DNA of 64,000 nt from Rummeliibacillus pycnus_A (GTDB taxonomy: Bacteria > Bacillota > Bacilli > Bacillales_A > Planococcaceae), in contig NZ_CP132291.1 of assembly GCF_044359855.1 (NCBI RefSeq), positions 3,658,001-3,722,000 on the forward strand, written 5' to 3'. Position numbers and translations under genes: made by a program. How positions within the stretch are numbered: position 1 is the stretch's first letter; the number at the start of each line of letters is the position of its first letter. The notes under the pieces are model-generated. The model was not told the DNA's origin. It made no database searches and saw only the letters and a program-made list of their open reading frames with translations. Positions 1 through 8,946 of the stretch are shown here, piece after piece.

Positions 1-1088
1 TTTTAAAAACATTATATCGTGGGGCTGAAATTCTAATCTTCGATGAACCAACAGCGTCACTTACACCTCAAGAAATTACAGAATTGATGCAGATTATGAA
101 GCGCCTAATTGAAGAGGGTAAATCTATTATTTTAATTACGCATAAATTAAAAGAAATTATGGAAGTTTCAGATCGTGTAACAATTATCCGTAAAGGTCAA
201 GGAATTGGAACAGTTATTACAGCTGAAACTAATCCAGATCAACTTGCCGAAATGATGGTCGGACGACATGTTGTCTTCAAGACTGAAAAAACGGAAGCGC
301 ATCCAACTGATATTGTATTAAATATTGAAAACTTAACTATTGCCGATAATCGCGGTGTTGATAAAGTTAAGAATTTAAATCTTACCGTTCGAGCTGGGGA
401 AATTGTTGGGATTGCTGGGATTGATGGGAATGGTCAATCTGAACTAATCGAGGCAATAACTGGTCTTCGCAAGGTGAAGCATGGTACGGTCACTTTAAAA
501 GGTAAGAATATCACAGGGTTAAAACCTCGTAAAATTACAGAATCAGGGATAGGGCATATTCCTCAAGACCGTCACAAACACGGTCTTGTATTAGACTTCC
601 CTATAGGACACAATATCGTTTTACAAACATATTACCAAAAACCGGTTTCTAAAGGTGGCATTATTGATTATAAAAATGTAAATAATATCGCCAAGAAAAT
701 CATTGAAGAGTTTGATGTGCGTACACCGAACGAGATGACGCCTGCACGTGCATTGTCAGGTGGTAACCAACAAAAAGCAATTATTGGTCGTGAGATTGAT
801 CGTGATCCAGAATTACTTATTGCAGCATTACCGACACGTGGTTTAGACGTAGGCGCAATCGAATTTATCCACAAACGTTTAATTGAACAACGTGATAAAG
901 GGAAAGCGGTATTACTTATCTCATTTGAATTGGATGAAGTAATGAATGTATCTGATACGATTGCTGTAATTCATGATGGTTCTATTATTGATACAGTGGC
1001 ACCACATAGAACAACAGAACAAGAACTTGGTTTATTAATGGCTGGCCAATCACTTCACAATGATCAAAAAAAGGTAGGTGACGAATAG
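1..1088 (+). CDS. nupO: Nucleoside ABC transporter ATP-binding protein (5' truncated by window edge)
   Basis: The reading frame is open from base 3 and starts upstream of the window. The visible part begins just before the first Walker B motif (ILIFDEPTA), with an ITHKLKE switch histidine, and continues through a second complete ATPase domain (LSGGNQQK signature). This two-domain layout is that of sugar/nucleoside (BmpA-partner) ATPases, which drive uptake of purine nucleosides in B. subtilis NupNOPQ. The second Walker B reads LLIAALPTRGLD and lacks the usual aspartate-glutamate, so the second site is probably degenerate, as is common in this family. The stop TAG shares a base with the GTG start of the permease gene, so the genes are one operon. 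Substrate is inferred from family, not shown. Confidence 0.9.
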   Translation, partial: LKTLYRGAEILIFDEPTASLTPQEITELMQIMKRLIEEGKSIILITHKLKEIMEVSDRVTIIRKGQGIGTVITAETNPDQLAEMMVGRHVVFKTEKTEAHPTDIVLNIENLTIADNRGVDKVKNLNLTVRAGEIVGIAGIDGNGQSELIEAITGLRKVKHGTVTLKGKNITGLKPRKITESGIGHIPQDRHKHGLVLDFPIGHNIVLQTYYQKPVSKGGIIDYKNVNNIAKKIIEEFDVRTPNEMTPARALSGGNQQKAIIGREIDRDPELLIAALPTRGLDVGAIEFIHKRLIEQRDKGKAVLLISFELDEVMNVSDTIAVIHDGSIIDTVAPHRTTEQELGLLMAGQSLHNDQKKVGDE

Positions 1089-2137
1089 TGTCTAAACGTA
1101 CGACAAATATTCTTGTTCCTATCATTTCGATCTTATTAGGCCTAATCGTAGGTGCAATAGTGATGCTTGTCAGTGGATTTAACCCAGTAGATGGTTATAT
1201 CGCATTATGGAATGGGGTATTTGGTAATAGTTATAACATTGGTGAAACAATTCGCCAAATTACACCATATGTATTTGCTGGTTTAGCTGTAGCCTTTGCA
1301 TTCCGAACTGGGTTATTTAACATCGGTGTAGAGGGACAATTAATTGTAGGGTGGTTAGCAGCAGCTTATGTAGGTTATGCATTTGACCTTCCTAAAATAA
1401 TTCATCTTCCATTAGCATTATTAGCAGCAGCAGTTGCAGGTGGATTATGGGCGCTTATTCCAGGGTTATTAAAAGCAAAATTACAAGTGCATGAGGTTAT
1501 TGTTACAATCATGATGAACTATATTGCACTTCATGTAGCGAATGCAACCATTTCAGCATTATCGAATGGTGGAGAAAAGACTGAAAAGATTCATGACTCA
1601 GCCTCACTTAGATCTCCATTCTTTGAATCTATTACAGATTATTCAAGATTGCATTGGGGATTTGTCGTTGCCATTATTGCTGTAATTGTGATGTGGTTCA
1701 TATTAGAGAAAACAACTCGTGGTTTTGAACTAAAAGCTGTTGGTTTTAACCAACATGCATCAGATTATGCAGGTATGAATGTAAGTAAAAATATCGTTCT
1801 TGCTATGGTTATATCTGGTATCTTCGCAGGTCTTGGTGGAGCAATGGAAGCACTAGGTACATTCGGAAACATTACTAAGATGACAGCATTTACTGGTATC
1901 GGATTTGATGGTATCGCTGTTGCCTTACTAGGTGCGAACCAACCATTTGGTGTATTACTAGGAGCTATACTCTTTGGTGGATTAAAAAATGGTGGTCTAA
2001 ACATGCCAAACGAAGCTGGAATCCCAGTAGAAATCGTATCAATTGTTATTGCATTGATTATTTTCTTCGTAGCATCAGGTTATATCATTCGAGTAGCACT
2101 TGAACGTCTAAGTAAGAAAAAAAAGGAGGAAAAATAA
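1088..2137 (+). CDS. nupP: Nucleoside ABC transporter permease
   Basis: A 349-residue integral membrane protein with about eight to ten hydrophobic segments, beginning with a long N-terminal helix (LVPIISILLGLIVGAIVMLV). The FRTGLFNIGVEGQ motif near residue 75 is characteristic of the BPD_transp_2 permeases of nucleoside importers. GTG start at 1088 overlaps the preceding stop by one base. It is followed after one base by the second permease, with a strong ribosome site (aaggagga) inside its own 3' end. Role: half of the transmembrane pore for nucleoside import with NupQ; energised by NupO. The lipoprotein binding component (NupN) would lie upstream of the window. Confidence 0.9.
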   Translation: MSKRTTNILVPIISILLGLIVGAIVMLVSGFNPVDGYIALWNGVFGNSYNIGETIRQITPYVFAGLAVAFAFRTGLFNIGVEGQLIVGWLAAAYVGYAFDLPKIIHLPLALLAAAVAGGLWALIPGLLKAKLQVHEVIVTIMMNYIALHVANATISALSNGGEKTEKIHDSASLRSPFFESITDYSRLHWGFVVAIIAVIVMWFILEKTTRGFELKAVGFNQHASDYAGMNVSKNIVLAMVISGIFAGLGGAMEALGTFGNITKMTAFTGIGFDGIAVALLGANQPFGVLLGAILFGGLKNGGLNMPNEAGIPVEIVSIVIALIIFFVASGYIIRVALERLSKKKKEEK

Positions 2138-2138
2138 C

Positions 2139-3098
2139 ATGAGCTTTTTAGAAGTGTTATATTTCATTATTCCTTCTGCTATCTTCTATGCAGCACCATT
2201 AATAATGACTGCAATTGGCGGTGTATTCACTGAACGATCAGGTGTTGTTAACATCGGTCTTGAAGGTATAATGATTATAGGAGCCTTCAGTAGTATAGTA
2301 TTCAACTTAACGTTTGCAGATTCTCTTGGTGGCTGGACACCATGGGTTGGTTTGCTTGTTGCAATGGTTGCAGGTATTGTATTCTCACTAATTTTAGCAG
2401 TTGCAGCCGTTTCATTCCGTGCTGACCAAACGGTAGCAGGGGTTGCACTTAACATGTTAGGATTAGCAGTTGCTGTATTTTCAGTTAAAATGTTATATGA
2501 CAAAGGTCAAACGGATTCTATTGCAGAACGTTTTTCACGTTTTGATATTCCAGGGCTGAAGGATATTCCTATTTTAGGTAAAATGTTCTTTACTGACGTT
2601 TATGGAACATCTATTTTGGCGATCGTCTTCGCATTTATTGCTTGGTTTGTTATTTACAAAACACCATTTGGTTTACGTTTACGTGCAGTAGGGGAACATC
2701 CAATGGCTGCAGATACTATGGGTGTAAATGTAACAAAAATGCGTTATATTGCAGTGATGATTTCTGGTGCACTTGGTGGTATTGGTGGTGCAATTTATGC
2801 ACAAGCAATCGCAGGAAACTTCAGTCAAGGTACAATCAGTGGCCAAGGTTTCATGGCTATTGCAGCTATGATCTTTGGTAAATGGCATCCACTAGGTGCT
2901 ATGGGTGCAGCATTATTCTTTGGTTTTGCACAATCTTTGAGTATTGCTGGAGCTTCAATTCCAGTGATTAAGGACGTACCTCAAGTAATTTTGTTAATCT
3001 TACCTTATGTATTAACAATTTTAGCTTTAGCTGGGTTTATAGGAAAAGCGAGAGCACCAAAAGCATCTGGTACACCATATGTGAAAGGCAAACGTTAA
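2139..3098 (+). CDS. nupQ: Nucleoside ABC transporter permease
   Basis: A 319-residue polytopic membrane protein, second permease of the nucleoside importer. It carries the ERSGVVNIGLEGIM motif near residue 32, the counterpart of the matching motif in NupP, and about eight hydrophobic helices. ATG at 2139 is preceded by aaaggagga at 2122-2130. It is the last gene of the operon: a hairpin with a U-tract follows seven bases after the stop. Assignment to purine nucleoside uptake rests on gene order (ATPase, permease, permease) and family resemblance. Confidence 0.9.
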   Translation: MSFLEVLYFIIPSAIFYAAPLIMTAIGGVFTERSGVVNIGLEGIMIIGAFSSIVFNLTFADSLGGWTPWVGLLVAMVAGIVFSLILAVAAVSFRADQTVAGVALNMLGLAVAVFSVKMLYDKGQTDSIAERFSRFDIPGLKDIPILGKMFFTDVYGTSILAIVFAFIAWFVIYKTPFGLRLRAVGEHPMAADTMGVNVTKMRYIAVMISGALGGIGGAIYAQAIAGNFSQGTISGQGFMAIAAMIFGKWHPLGAMGAALFFGFAQSLSIAGASIPVIKDVPQVILLILPYVLTILALAGFIGKARAPKASGTPYVKGKR

Positions 3099-3104
3099 TT
3101 AATC

Positions 3105-3136
3105 GAGACTGGGCTTCTTGCTCAGTCTTTTTATTT
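3105..3136 (+). terminator. Intrinsic terminator after nupQ
   Basis: Stem GACTGGGC (3107-3114) pairs with GCTCAGTC (3120-3127, one G-T pair) across loop TTCTT and is followed by a T-run. The rest of the gap to 3306 holds no further gene. Confidence 0.85.
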
Positions 3137-3306
3137 TTACTAACAACTTTTATTGTCAATACTTGAAGGGTAGGTAGAGTACATGACTGAAAGATGGTCA
3201 AAAAGTCTAACACTTAACCTGCTTTTACATTAGTTGCAATTTTATTCAATTGACATGTATAGTTGGAGTAATGGTTTGTTATATTAAGTAGATAGGAGGG
3301 GTTTGA

Positions 3307-4575
3307 ATGTTTAAAACTATAGAAGTAGCAAAAGACGTTCATATTCATACAAGAGTAACTGATCAATTTAAAACAGTGAATTTTTCGCTGAAATTAAGAA
3401 GACCTTTAAAGGTAGAGGAGGCTGCAGAAAGAACTGTTTTATCAAATGTTTTGCAACACAGTAATGCCAAATTCCCATCTACTGCTAGTATGCGTATGTA
3501 TCTAGATGATTTATACGGTACAGTATTGTATTTAGATACAACTAAAAAAGGAAATGAACATACCGTTTTACTAAACGTTGAAACTGTCAATGATCAATAT
3601 TTGCAACATGGTGATGTATTAGAGAAAGTTTTAGAATTAATGCATACCGTAGTTTTTGACCCGAATTTTGAGAATGGTGTTTTTAAAGAAAACATTGTTG
3701 CTCGCGAAAAGGAAATGGTCAAAGAACGTATTCAATCGATTTTTGATGATAAATCACGCTATGCACAAAATCGTTTAACAAAACTTTTAGCACCGAATCA
3801 TCCAGCATCTACTTCTGCAAATGGTACAATTCCAGCTGTTGAAGCCATCACACCTCAATCTTTAACTGATACATATCAACGTATGCTAGCAGAAGATGCG
3901 ATTGATATCTATGTAGTTGGAGATATTGATGAAACAAAAATGATTGAAGAATTAAAAAAGGCATTACCATTTGGTAATCGTAAATCATCATTTGAAAAGA
4001 ACGCTTTACCTAAGATTCAGCCAACTGATTCTTACGTTAAGGAAACGCAAGAAATGAAGCAAGGTAAACTGCATATCGGTTTTACCACACCTGTTTTCTT
4101 TAAAGATGCAGATTTCCCAAAAATGCAAATCTTTAATGGCATATTTGGTGGCTATGCTCATTCCAAACTATTCATGAATGTGCGTGAGAAAGAAAGTATG
4201 GCTTATTATTGCTCAAGTTCCTACTCTGCACAATATGGCTTAGTATATGTAATGTCGGGAATCGATGCAGAAAATGAAAAGAAAGCATTGCAATTAATTG
4301 ATGAACAATTAACTGCTATGCAGAATGGTGAAATAACGGATTTGGAAATGACACAAACAAAGGCAATGCTCCAAAACCAATTGAAAGAAGCGCTAGATTC
4401 TGCACGTGGTCAAATTGAAATTTACGATCAGTATAAAGATTTAGACGAAGATTTCAATGTAGAAGCATGGCAAGCGAAATGGCAATCCGTGACAAAACAA
4501 GACGTTGTAGATATGGCTAAACAATTGCACAAAGAAACCGTCTATTTCTTAAGTGGAATGGAGGATGTGAAATAA
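3307..4575 (+). CDS. ymfF: M16-family protein YmfF (EF-P 5-aminopentanol modification associated)
   Basis: A 422-residue protein with the M16 insulinase fold, paired with the downstream ymfH. The N-terminal region lacks the HxxEH zinc motif: the equivalent segment reads NVLQHSNAKFP, so it is expected to be a catalytically inactive partner. The start ATG has ggagggg seven bases upstream. In B. subtilis the ymfF-ymfH-ymfI order is conserved and ymfI reduces the aminopentanone modification of translation factor EF-P; ymfF/ymfH are named by association with that modification and their exact role is not established. The stop overlaps the next start by one base. Confidence 0.88.
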   Translation: MFKTIEVAKDVHIHTRVTDQFKTVNFSLKLRRPLKVEEAAERTVLSNVLQHSNAKFPSTASMRMYLDDLYGTVLYLDTTKKGNEHTVLLNVETVNDQYLQHGDVLEKVLELMHTVVFDPNFENGVFKENIVAREKEMVKERIQSIFDDKSRYAQNRLTKLLAPNHPASTSANGTIPAVEAITPQSLTDTYQRMLAEDAIDIYVVGDIDETKMIEELKKALPFGNRKSSFEKNALPKIQPTDSYVKETQEMKQGKLHIGFTTPVFFKDADFPKMQIFNGIFGGYAHSKLFMNVREKESMAYYCSSSYSAQYGLVYVMSGIDAENEKKALQLIDEQLTAMQNGEITDLEMTQTKAMLQNQLKEALDSARGQIEIYDQYKDLDEDFNVEAWQAKWQSVTKQDVVDMAKQLHKETVYFLSGMEDVK

Positions 4576-5909
4576 TGGAAACAATTCGTTTTGATCAATT
4601 AGATGAAACACTTTATTATGAAAAGCTAGAGAATGGCTTAGATGTTTATATTTTACCGAAAAAAGGATTTTCTAAAACATTCGTGACGTTTACCACAAAA
4701 TATGGATCAGTTGACCGTTCTTTTGTGCCAATTGGTGAAGAAGATGCGATTACAGTACCTGATGGAATTGCCCACTTTTTAGAACATAAAATGTTCGAAA
4801 AAGAAGATGGAGATGTGTTCCAAAAATTTAGTGAGTATGGCGCATCTGCAAATGCTTTCACTTCTTTTACCAGAACAGCGTATCTATTTTCTGCAACAAA
4901 TCATCTTAATGAAAGTACAGAAACCTTACTTAATTTTGTACAGGAACCATATTTCACTGAAAAAACGGTAAATAAAGAAAAAGGGATTATTGGTCAAGAA
5001 ATTACGATGTATGATGATCAACCCGATTGGCGTTTATACTTCGGTACGATTGAAAATATGTTTAAAGAACATCCTGTAAAAATTGATATTGCAGGTACTG
5101 TAGAGTCTATTGACAAAATTACAGCAGATCATTTATACACATGTTATCATACGTTCTATCATCCATCTAACATGCTTTTATTTGCAATTGGAGCTTTAGA
5201 ACCAGAAAAAATGATGGAAGTAATTCGCGAAAATCAAGCGAAAAAAGAATTTGCAAAACCGACTCCAATTAAACGTATTGAAGTAAATGAGCAAATGGAA
5301 GTAGCAATTCCTGAACGTACTTTACGTATGGATGTTATTAAATCAAAAGTCTCTGTAGGCTTAAAAGCAAAAGAAACTAATTTATCTGGGCGTGACATGT
5401 TAAAACATGAATTGGCAATTAGCTTAACTCTAGATATTTTATTTGGACGCTCTTCTGATTTCTATACTAAAGTTTATGAAGAGGGGTTAATTGATGAATC
5501 TTACTCATATGATTTTTCTTTAGAACACGGCTTTGGCTTTGCAATGATTGGTTCTGACACTTATCAACCAGATAAATTAATTCAAGCAATCAAAGACCAA
5601 TTAAAAAAAGTAGAAGAAGAATGGCCATTCGGTGAGAAAGAATTAGCGCGTGTAAAACGTCGTAGAATCGGCTTTAACTTAAGAGCTCTCAACTCAATTG
5701 AATTTATTGCAAATCAATTCACACGTTATAAATTTAATGATATGAATTTATTTGACTCAGTTTCTGCTATTGAAGAGTTAACTGTAGCAGATGTTCAAGA
5801 AGCTTTTAAATCTTTACAAGGCGAATCTCAGCAAACAGTCTTCAAAATCTTACCTCTCTCTGACGGTGACAAAACAGTACTCGCATCAGAAGGTCAAGAA
5901 TTGAAATGA
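4575..5909 (+). CDS. ymfH: M16-family zinc peptidase YmfH
   Basis: A 444-residue member of the M16 metallopeptidases. The inverted zinc motif HxxEH is intact as HFLEH (H67, E70, H71), followed by conserved acidic residues about 70 residues later, so this subunit, unlike its neighbour YmfF, should bind zinc. Two tandem M16 halves fit the length. ATG at 4575 overlaps the ymfF stop by one base and its 3' end overlaps ymfI by four bases (ATGA), so the three are translationally coupled. Cytoplasmic; no signal peptide. Substrate unknown; linked to EF-P modification by operon context only. Confidence 0.9.
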   Translation: METIRFDQLDETLYYEKLENGLDVYILPKKGFSKTFVTFTTKYGSVDRSFVPIGEEDAITVPDGIAHFLEHKMFEKEDGDVFQKFSEYGASANAFTSFTRTAYLFSATNHLNESTETLLNFVQEPYFTEKTVNKEKGIIGQEITMYDDQPDWRLYFGTIENMFKEHPVKIDIAGTVESIDKITADHLYTCYHTFYHPSNMLLFAIGALEPEKMMEVIRENQAKKEFAKPTPIKRIEVNEQMEVAIPERTLRMDVIKSKVSVGLKAKETNLSGRDMLKHELAISLTLDILFGRSSDFYTKVYEEGLIDESYSYDFSLEHGFGFAMIGSDTYQPDKLIQAIKDQLKKVEEEWPFGEKELARVKRRRIGFNLRALNSIEFIANQFTRYKFNDMNLFDSVSAIEELTVADVQEAFKSLQGESQQTVFKILPLSDGDKTVLASEGQELK

Positions 5910-6634
5910 AAAAATTTGCTTTAGTATTAGGCGCTTCCGGTTCAATCGGAAGTGCCATTTGCCGTGAACTAGCAGATAATGGCTGGTCTTTGTATATGCA
6001 ATACAATCATTCATCTGATATGATAAAGAATTTGACCAAAGATTTGATTAATGCCTATCCAGAACAAGAATTCATGACGATACATGCAGATTTAACAGCT
6101 GAATTTGCAGCAAAGACAATTGCACAATCAGTGTTTTCACTAGAAGCAATTGTTGTTGCCAGTGGTCAAGCACTATATAAACTTGTAGAAGATACAACAA
6201 GTGAAGATATGAATGCACTCTGGAAAGTACATGTACAAACACCAATTCAGTTAATTAGCTTACTCTCTCCAAAATTACGTCAGCATGAAGTAAGCTATAT
6301 TACAATGATTGGATCGATTTGGGGTGAAGCTGGTGGAGCTGGAGAAACACTTTATTCCACTGTTAAAGGTGCAATTCATTCATTTGTAAAAGCGTATGCC
6401 CAAGAAGCTTCTTACAATGGTATTCGTGTCAATGCAGTTGCGCCTGGTTTAATTGATACGAAAATGAATGGGCACCTAAATGATGAAGAAATGTCTTCAC
6501 TGGTATCCGAAATTCCGTTAGAACGTGCAGGAAAGCCTGAGGAAGTGGCTTATTTAGTAGCGTTTTTACAATCTGGAAAGGCAGATTATATTACAGGACA
6601 AATTCTGCGAATTAATGGTGGTTGGTACATATAA
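5906..6634 (+). CDS. ymfI: EF-P 5-aminopentanone reductase (SDR family)
   Basis: A 242-residue short-chain dehydrogenase/reductase. The nucleotide-binding motif GASGSIG is at residues 9-15 and the catalytic pair is YSTVK (Y-x3-K) near residue 150, preceded by a serine in TMIGSIWG. B. subtilis YmfI reduces the 5-aminopentanone group on lysine of EF-P to 5-aminopentanol, supporting translation of polyproline stretches. The location directly after ymfF-ymfH with a four-base overlap supports this over a generic 3-oxoacyl-ACP reductase, which it resembles in sequence. Confidence 0.88.
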   Translation: MKKFALVLGASGSIGSAICRELADNGWSLYMQYNHSSDMIKNLTKDLINAYPEQEFMTIHADLTAEFAAKTIAQSVFSLEAIVVASGQALYKLVEDTTSEDMNALWKVHVQTPIQLISLLSPKLRQHEVSYITMIGSIWGEAGGAGETLYSTVKGAIHSFVKAYAQEASYNGIRVNAVAPGLIDTKMNGHLNDEEMSSLVSEIPLERAGKPEEVAYLVAFLQSGKADYITGQILRINGGWYI

Positions 6635-6676
6635 TTTTGAACTTTACACATACTTGATATGAAAGGGAGGGATTAT

Positions 6677-6934
6677 ATGCCTATCATTGAAAATTGGCAA
6701 AATTGGACATCCTTTTTAGGCCAAAATGTTTCAAAGGCTGAACAAGCTGGAATGTCCAATAAAGTGATTCAAGAAGCGGCGGTACAAATCGGAGAGTATT
6801 TAGCAACTAATATCGATCCTAAGAATGAACAACAAAGAGTACTTTCTGATCTGTGGGGCGTTGCTTCAGAAAACGAAAAAGAAGCATTAGCGAATTGCGT
6901 AATTAAACTAGTGCAAAGTAAGAATCTACAGTAG
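6677..6934 (+). CDS. ymfJ: DUF3243 protein (YmfJ-like)
   Basis: An 85-residue, soluble, mostly helical protein starting MPIIENWQNW. The ATG at 6677 is chosen over an in-frame ATG at 6659 because the ribosome site aaagggaggg lies between them. Sequence and position (after ymfI, before ymfK) match the DUF3243/YmfJ family; function unknown. A long hairpin follows about 90 bases downstream. Confidence 0.8.
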   Translation: MPIIENWQNWTSFLGQNVSKAEQAGMSNKVIQEAAVQIGEYLATNIDPKNEQQRVLSDLWGVASENEKEALANCVIKLVQSKNLQ

Positions 6935-7024
6935 TGTAAATTGTTCAAAATATTTTTTGGACAACTCTTTTGCAACGAGTAACCTCATGGGAAATCTGCT
7001 ATTGTAGTACTTAATATGTGCTTG

Positions 7025-7080
7025 GGGGTGCCTTAAAAGTGTTTTTTTACACTTTTAAGACAACCCCTTCCTTTTTTTCT
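7025..7080 (+). terminator. Intrinsic terminator after the ymfF-ymfJ genes
   Basis: CTTAAAAGTGT (7032-7042) pairs with ACACTTTTAAG (7049-7059) and flanking GGGGT (7025-7029) pairs with ACCCC (7063-7067); T-rich sequence follows. Separates the ymfFHIJ genes from ymfK. Confidence 0.75.
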
Positions 7081-7151
7081 TTTCATATGTAGAAAAATCA
7101 GCTATCATGGAACATAGAAATGTTTTAAGCGTCTTATAATAGAAGGGATCG

Positions 7152-7958
7152 TTGTATGTGAAAGAATGGTATTTTGAATATGAAATACAAATCAATCGCC
7201 CCGGATTATTAGGTGATATTGCATCATTATTAGGTATGCTTAGGGTCAATATAGTAACGATTAATGGTGTCGATCAAGTGCGAAGAGGTATGCTTTTACG
7301 TGCTGAAAAAGAAGAACAAATTGAACGATTTAGAAATATTGTTTCGACAATGGAAATGATTAAAGTCACGAAATTTCGACAACCTACTACTCGAGATCGT
7401 TTAGCTATTCGACATGGTCGTTATATCCAACGAGAAGCAGATGAGAAAAAAACATTTCGCTTTGTTCGTGATGAACTAGGAATACTTGTAGATTTTATGG
7501 CTGAAATTTTTAAAAAAGAAGGTCGTAAGTTAATAGGAATACGCGGTATGCCTCGTGTTGGAAAAACAGAGTCAATCGTGGCTGCTAGTGTTTGTGCGAA
7601 CAAGCGATGGTTATTTCTATCCTCTACAATGATTAAACAAACTATACGCAATCGGCTACTTGGTGATGAATTTAACAGTAATAATGTGTTCATCTTAGAT
7701 GGAGTCGTTACTAGACGTTCTTCTGATGAGCGTCATCAACAATTAGTTCGTGAGATTATGCAATTACCAACGATTATCGTGATTGAACATCCTGATATGT
7801 TCGTGCAACATTCTGAATATACAATTGAAGACTTTGATTATATTATCGAATTAAGACATCATCCAGATGAAGAAATTACATACGAAGTGCTAGAGCGTCA
7901 TAATAGCTTTTTACAAGATTCGGGTGGTTTCGGCGGTTTTGGAGGATTTAATTTTTAA
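7152..7958 (+). CDS. ymfK: DUF3388 protein YmfK
   Basis: A 268-residue protein. The first 75 residues look like an ACT-type ligand-binding fold (EIQINRPGLLGDIASLLG). A segment near residue 135, GMPRVGKTES, resembles a P-loop. The C-terminus is glycine/phenylalanine rich (GGFGGFGGFNF). This matches YmfK/DUF3388, function unknown. The start is a TTG at 7152 with agaaggg upstream; a GTG two codons later is possible. It lies 17 bases before rodZ, so the two are probably co-transcribed. Confidence 0.82.
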   Translation: MYVKEWYFEYEIQINRPGLLGDIASLLGMLRVNIVTINGVDQVRRGMLLRAEKEEQIERFRNIVSTMEMIKVTKFRQPTTRDRLAIRHGRYIQREADEKKTFRFVRDELGILVDFMAEIFKKEGRKLIGIRGMPRVGKTESIVAASVCANKRWLFLSSTMIKQTIRNRLLGDEFNSNNVFILDGVVTRRSSDERHQQLVREIMQLPTIIVIEHPDMFVQHSEYTIEDFDYIIELRHHPDEEITYEVLERHNSFLQDSGGFGGFGGFNF

Positions 7959-7975
7959 CAGGAAGGTGTTTACAA

Positions 7976-8899
7976 TTGACAGAACTAGGAGCTCGTTTAA
8001 AGGAAGCGAGAATGTCAAAAGGTTATAGTCTGGATGATTTACAGGAAATTACAAAAATTCAAAAACGTTATCTTTCTGCAATTGAAGAAGGCAATTACAG
8101 TGTTATGCCTGGATCATTCTATGTACGTGCATTTATTAAGCAGTATGCGGAAGCAGTAGGTTTAGATTCTAATGAGTTATTAGAAACCTTTAAAGGAGAA
8201 ATCCCTGCCAATAAAACAGTAGAAAATGTTACAGCAACGGCGAACATCCAACAACCTAATCAACGTCGTAGTCTTACAAAAAAGGCGACTAAGGGAAGTT
8301 CCGACTGGATGCCTAAAGTAATTGTTGCCTTATTTATCATCATTATTATTGCAGCAATTTGGTTTTTAAATCAACATAATTCAAGTAATGATGTTGCGGA
8401 TGAACCAAAACAACAAGACGTCAAAGTTGAATCAACTAACGTTCAGACAAATAGTAATAAGGATAAATTAGTACAAGGGAAGACTGTAGCTGATTCAAAA
8501 GCAAAGCAAGTTCAAGTATCAAAAGATACAACAGGAAAATCAAAACAAAAAATTTCTAAAGGTACATTAGAAAATGATAGTGTAACTACTACGTATACAT
8601 TAACAGGCGCTAAAGACTTTAAAATAAAAGTTAAAGTTTTAGGTAGTACATGGGTTGGTATTCAAGATGAAAACGGCACTGAAATTTCCAGTGAATCAAA
8701 AATATACAAGCCAGATCAAATGTATAATAATGGTGATGAACTTGATCTAGATGCGACTGGTAAGAAAAGTGTTCGCGTTAGACTTGGAGCATCTGCAAAT
8801 GGTAGTGTATATGTAAATGGTGAGAAAATTAAATTTGCAGCAACTCCTGCAGAACGTTATACTCAAAATATCGTTATTAAATTCGAGGAAGTAAAGTAG
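7976..8899 (+). CDS. rodZ: Cell-shape regulator RodZ (YmfM)
   Basis: A 307-residue bitopic membrane protein. Residues 1-70 form an Xre-type helix-turn-helix (LGARLKEARMSKGYSLDDLQ), a transmembrane helix lies near 115-135 (VIVALFIIIIIAAIWFL), and a lysine/serine/threonine-rich linker leads to a beta-rich extracellular domain of the DUF4115 type. RodZ links MreB filaments to the cell-wall elongation machinery. The start is TTG at 7976 with aggaaggtg upstream. It precedes pgsA as in B. subtilis. A perfect hairpin overlaps the stop codon. Confidence 0.9.
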   Translation: MTELGARLKEARMSKGYSLDDLQEITKIQKRYLSAIEEGNYSVMPGSFYVRAFIKQYAEAVGLDSNELLETFKGEIPANKTVENVTATANIQQPNQRRSLTKKATKGSSDWMPKVIVALFIIIIIAAIWFLNQHNSSNDVADEPKQQDVKVESTNVQTNSNKDKLVQGKTVADSKAKQVQVSKDTTGKSKQKISKGTLENDSVTTTYTLTGAKDFKIKVKVLGSTWVGIQDENGTEISSESKIYKPDQMYNNGDELDLDATGKKSVRVRLGASANGSVYVNGEKIKFAATPAERYTQNIVIKFEEVK

Positions 8900-8922
8900 T
8901 CATCTTTTAAAGATGACTTTTT
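8898..8922 (+). terminator. Intrinsic terminator between rodZ and pgsA
   Basis: Perfect 10-base inverted repeat AGTCATCTTT (8898-8907) / AAAGATGACT (8909-8918) followed by T residues. It begins at the rodZ stop codon and could attenuate rather than stop transcription into pgsA. Confidence 0.65.
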
Positions 8923-8946
8923 CCTTTGCTAAGAAAGGTGAAACAA

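Noticed and set aside
2186..2503. 105-codon minus-strand frame within nupQ
   Set aside because: Shadow of a membrane protein gene; the plus frame has motif support and a good ribosome site.
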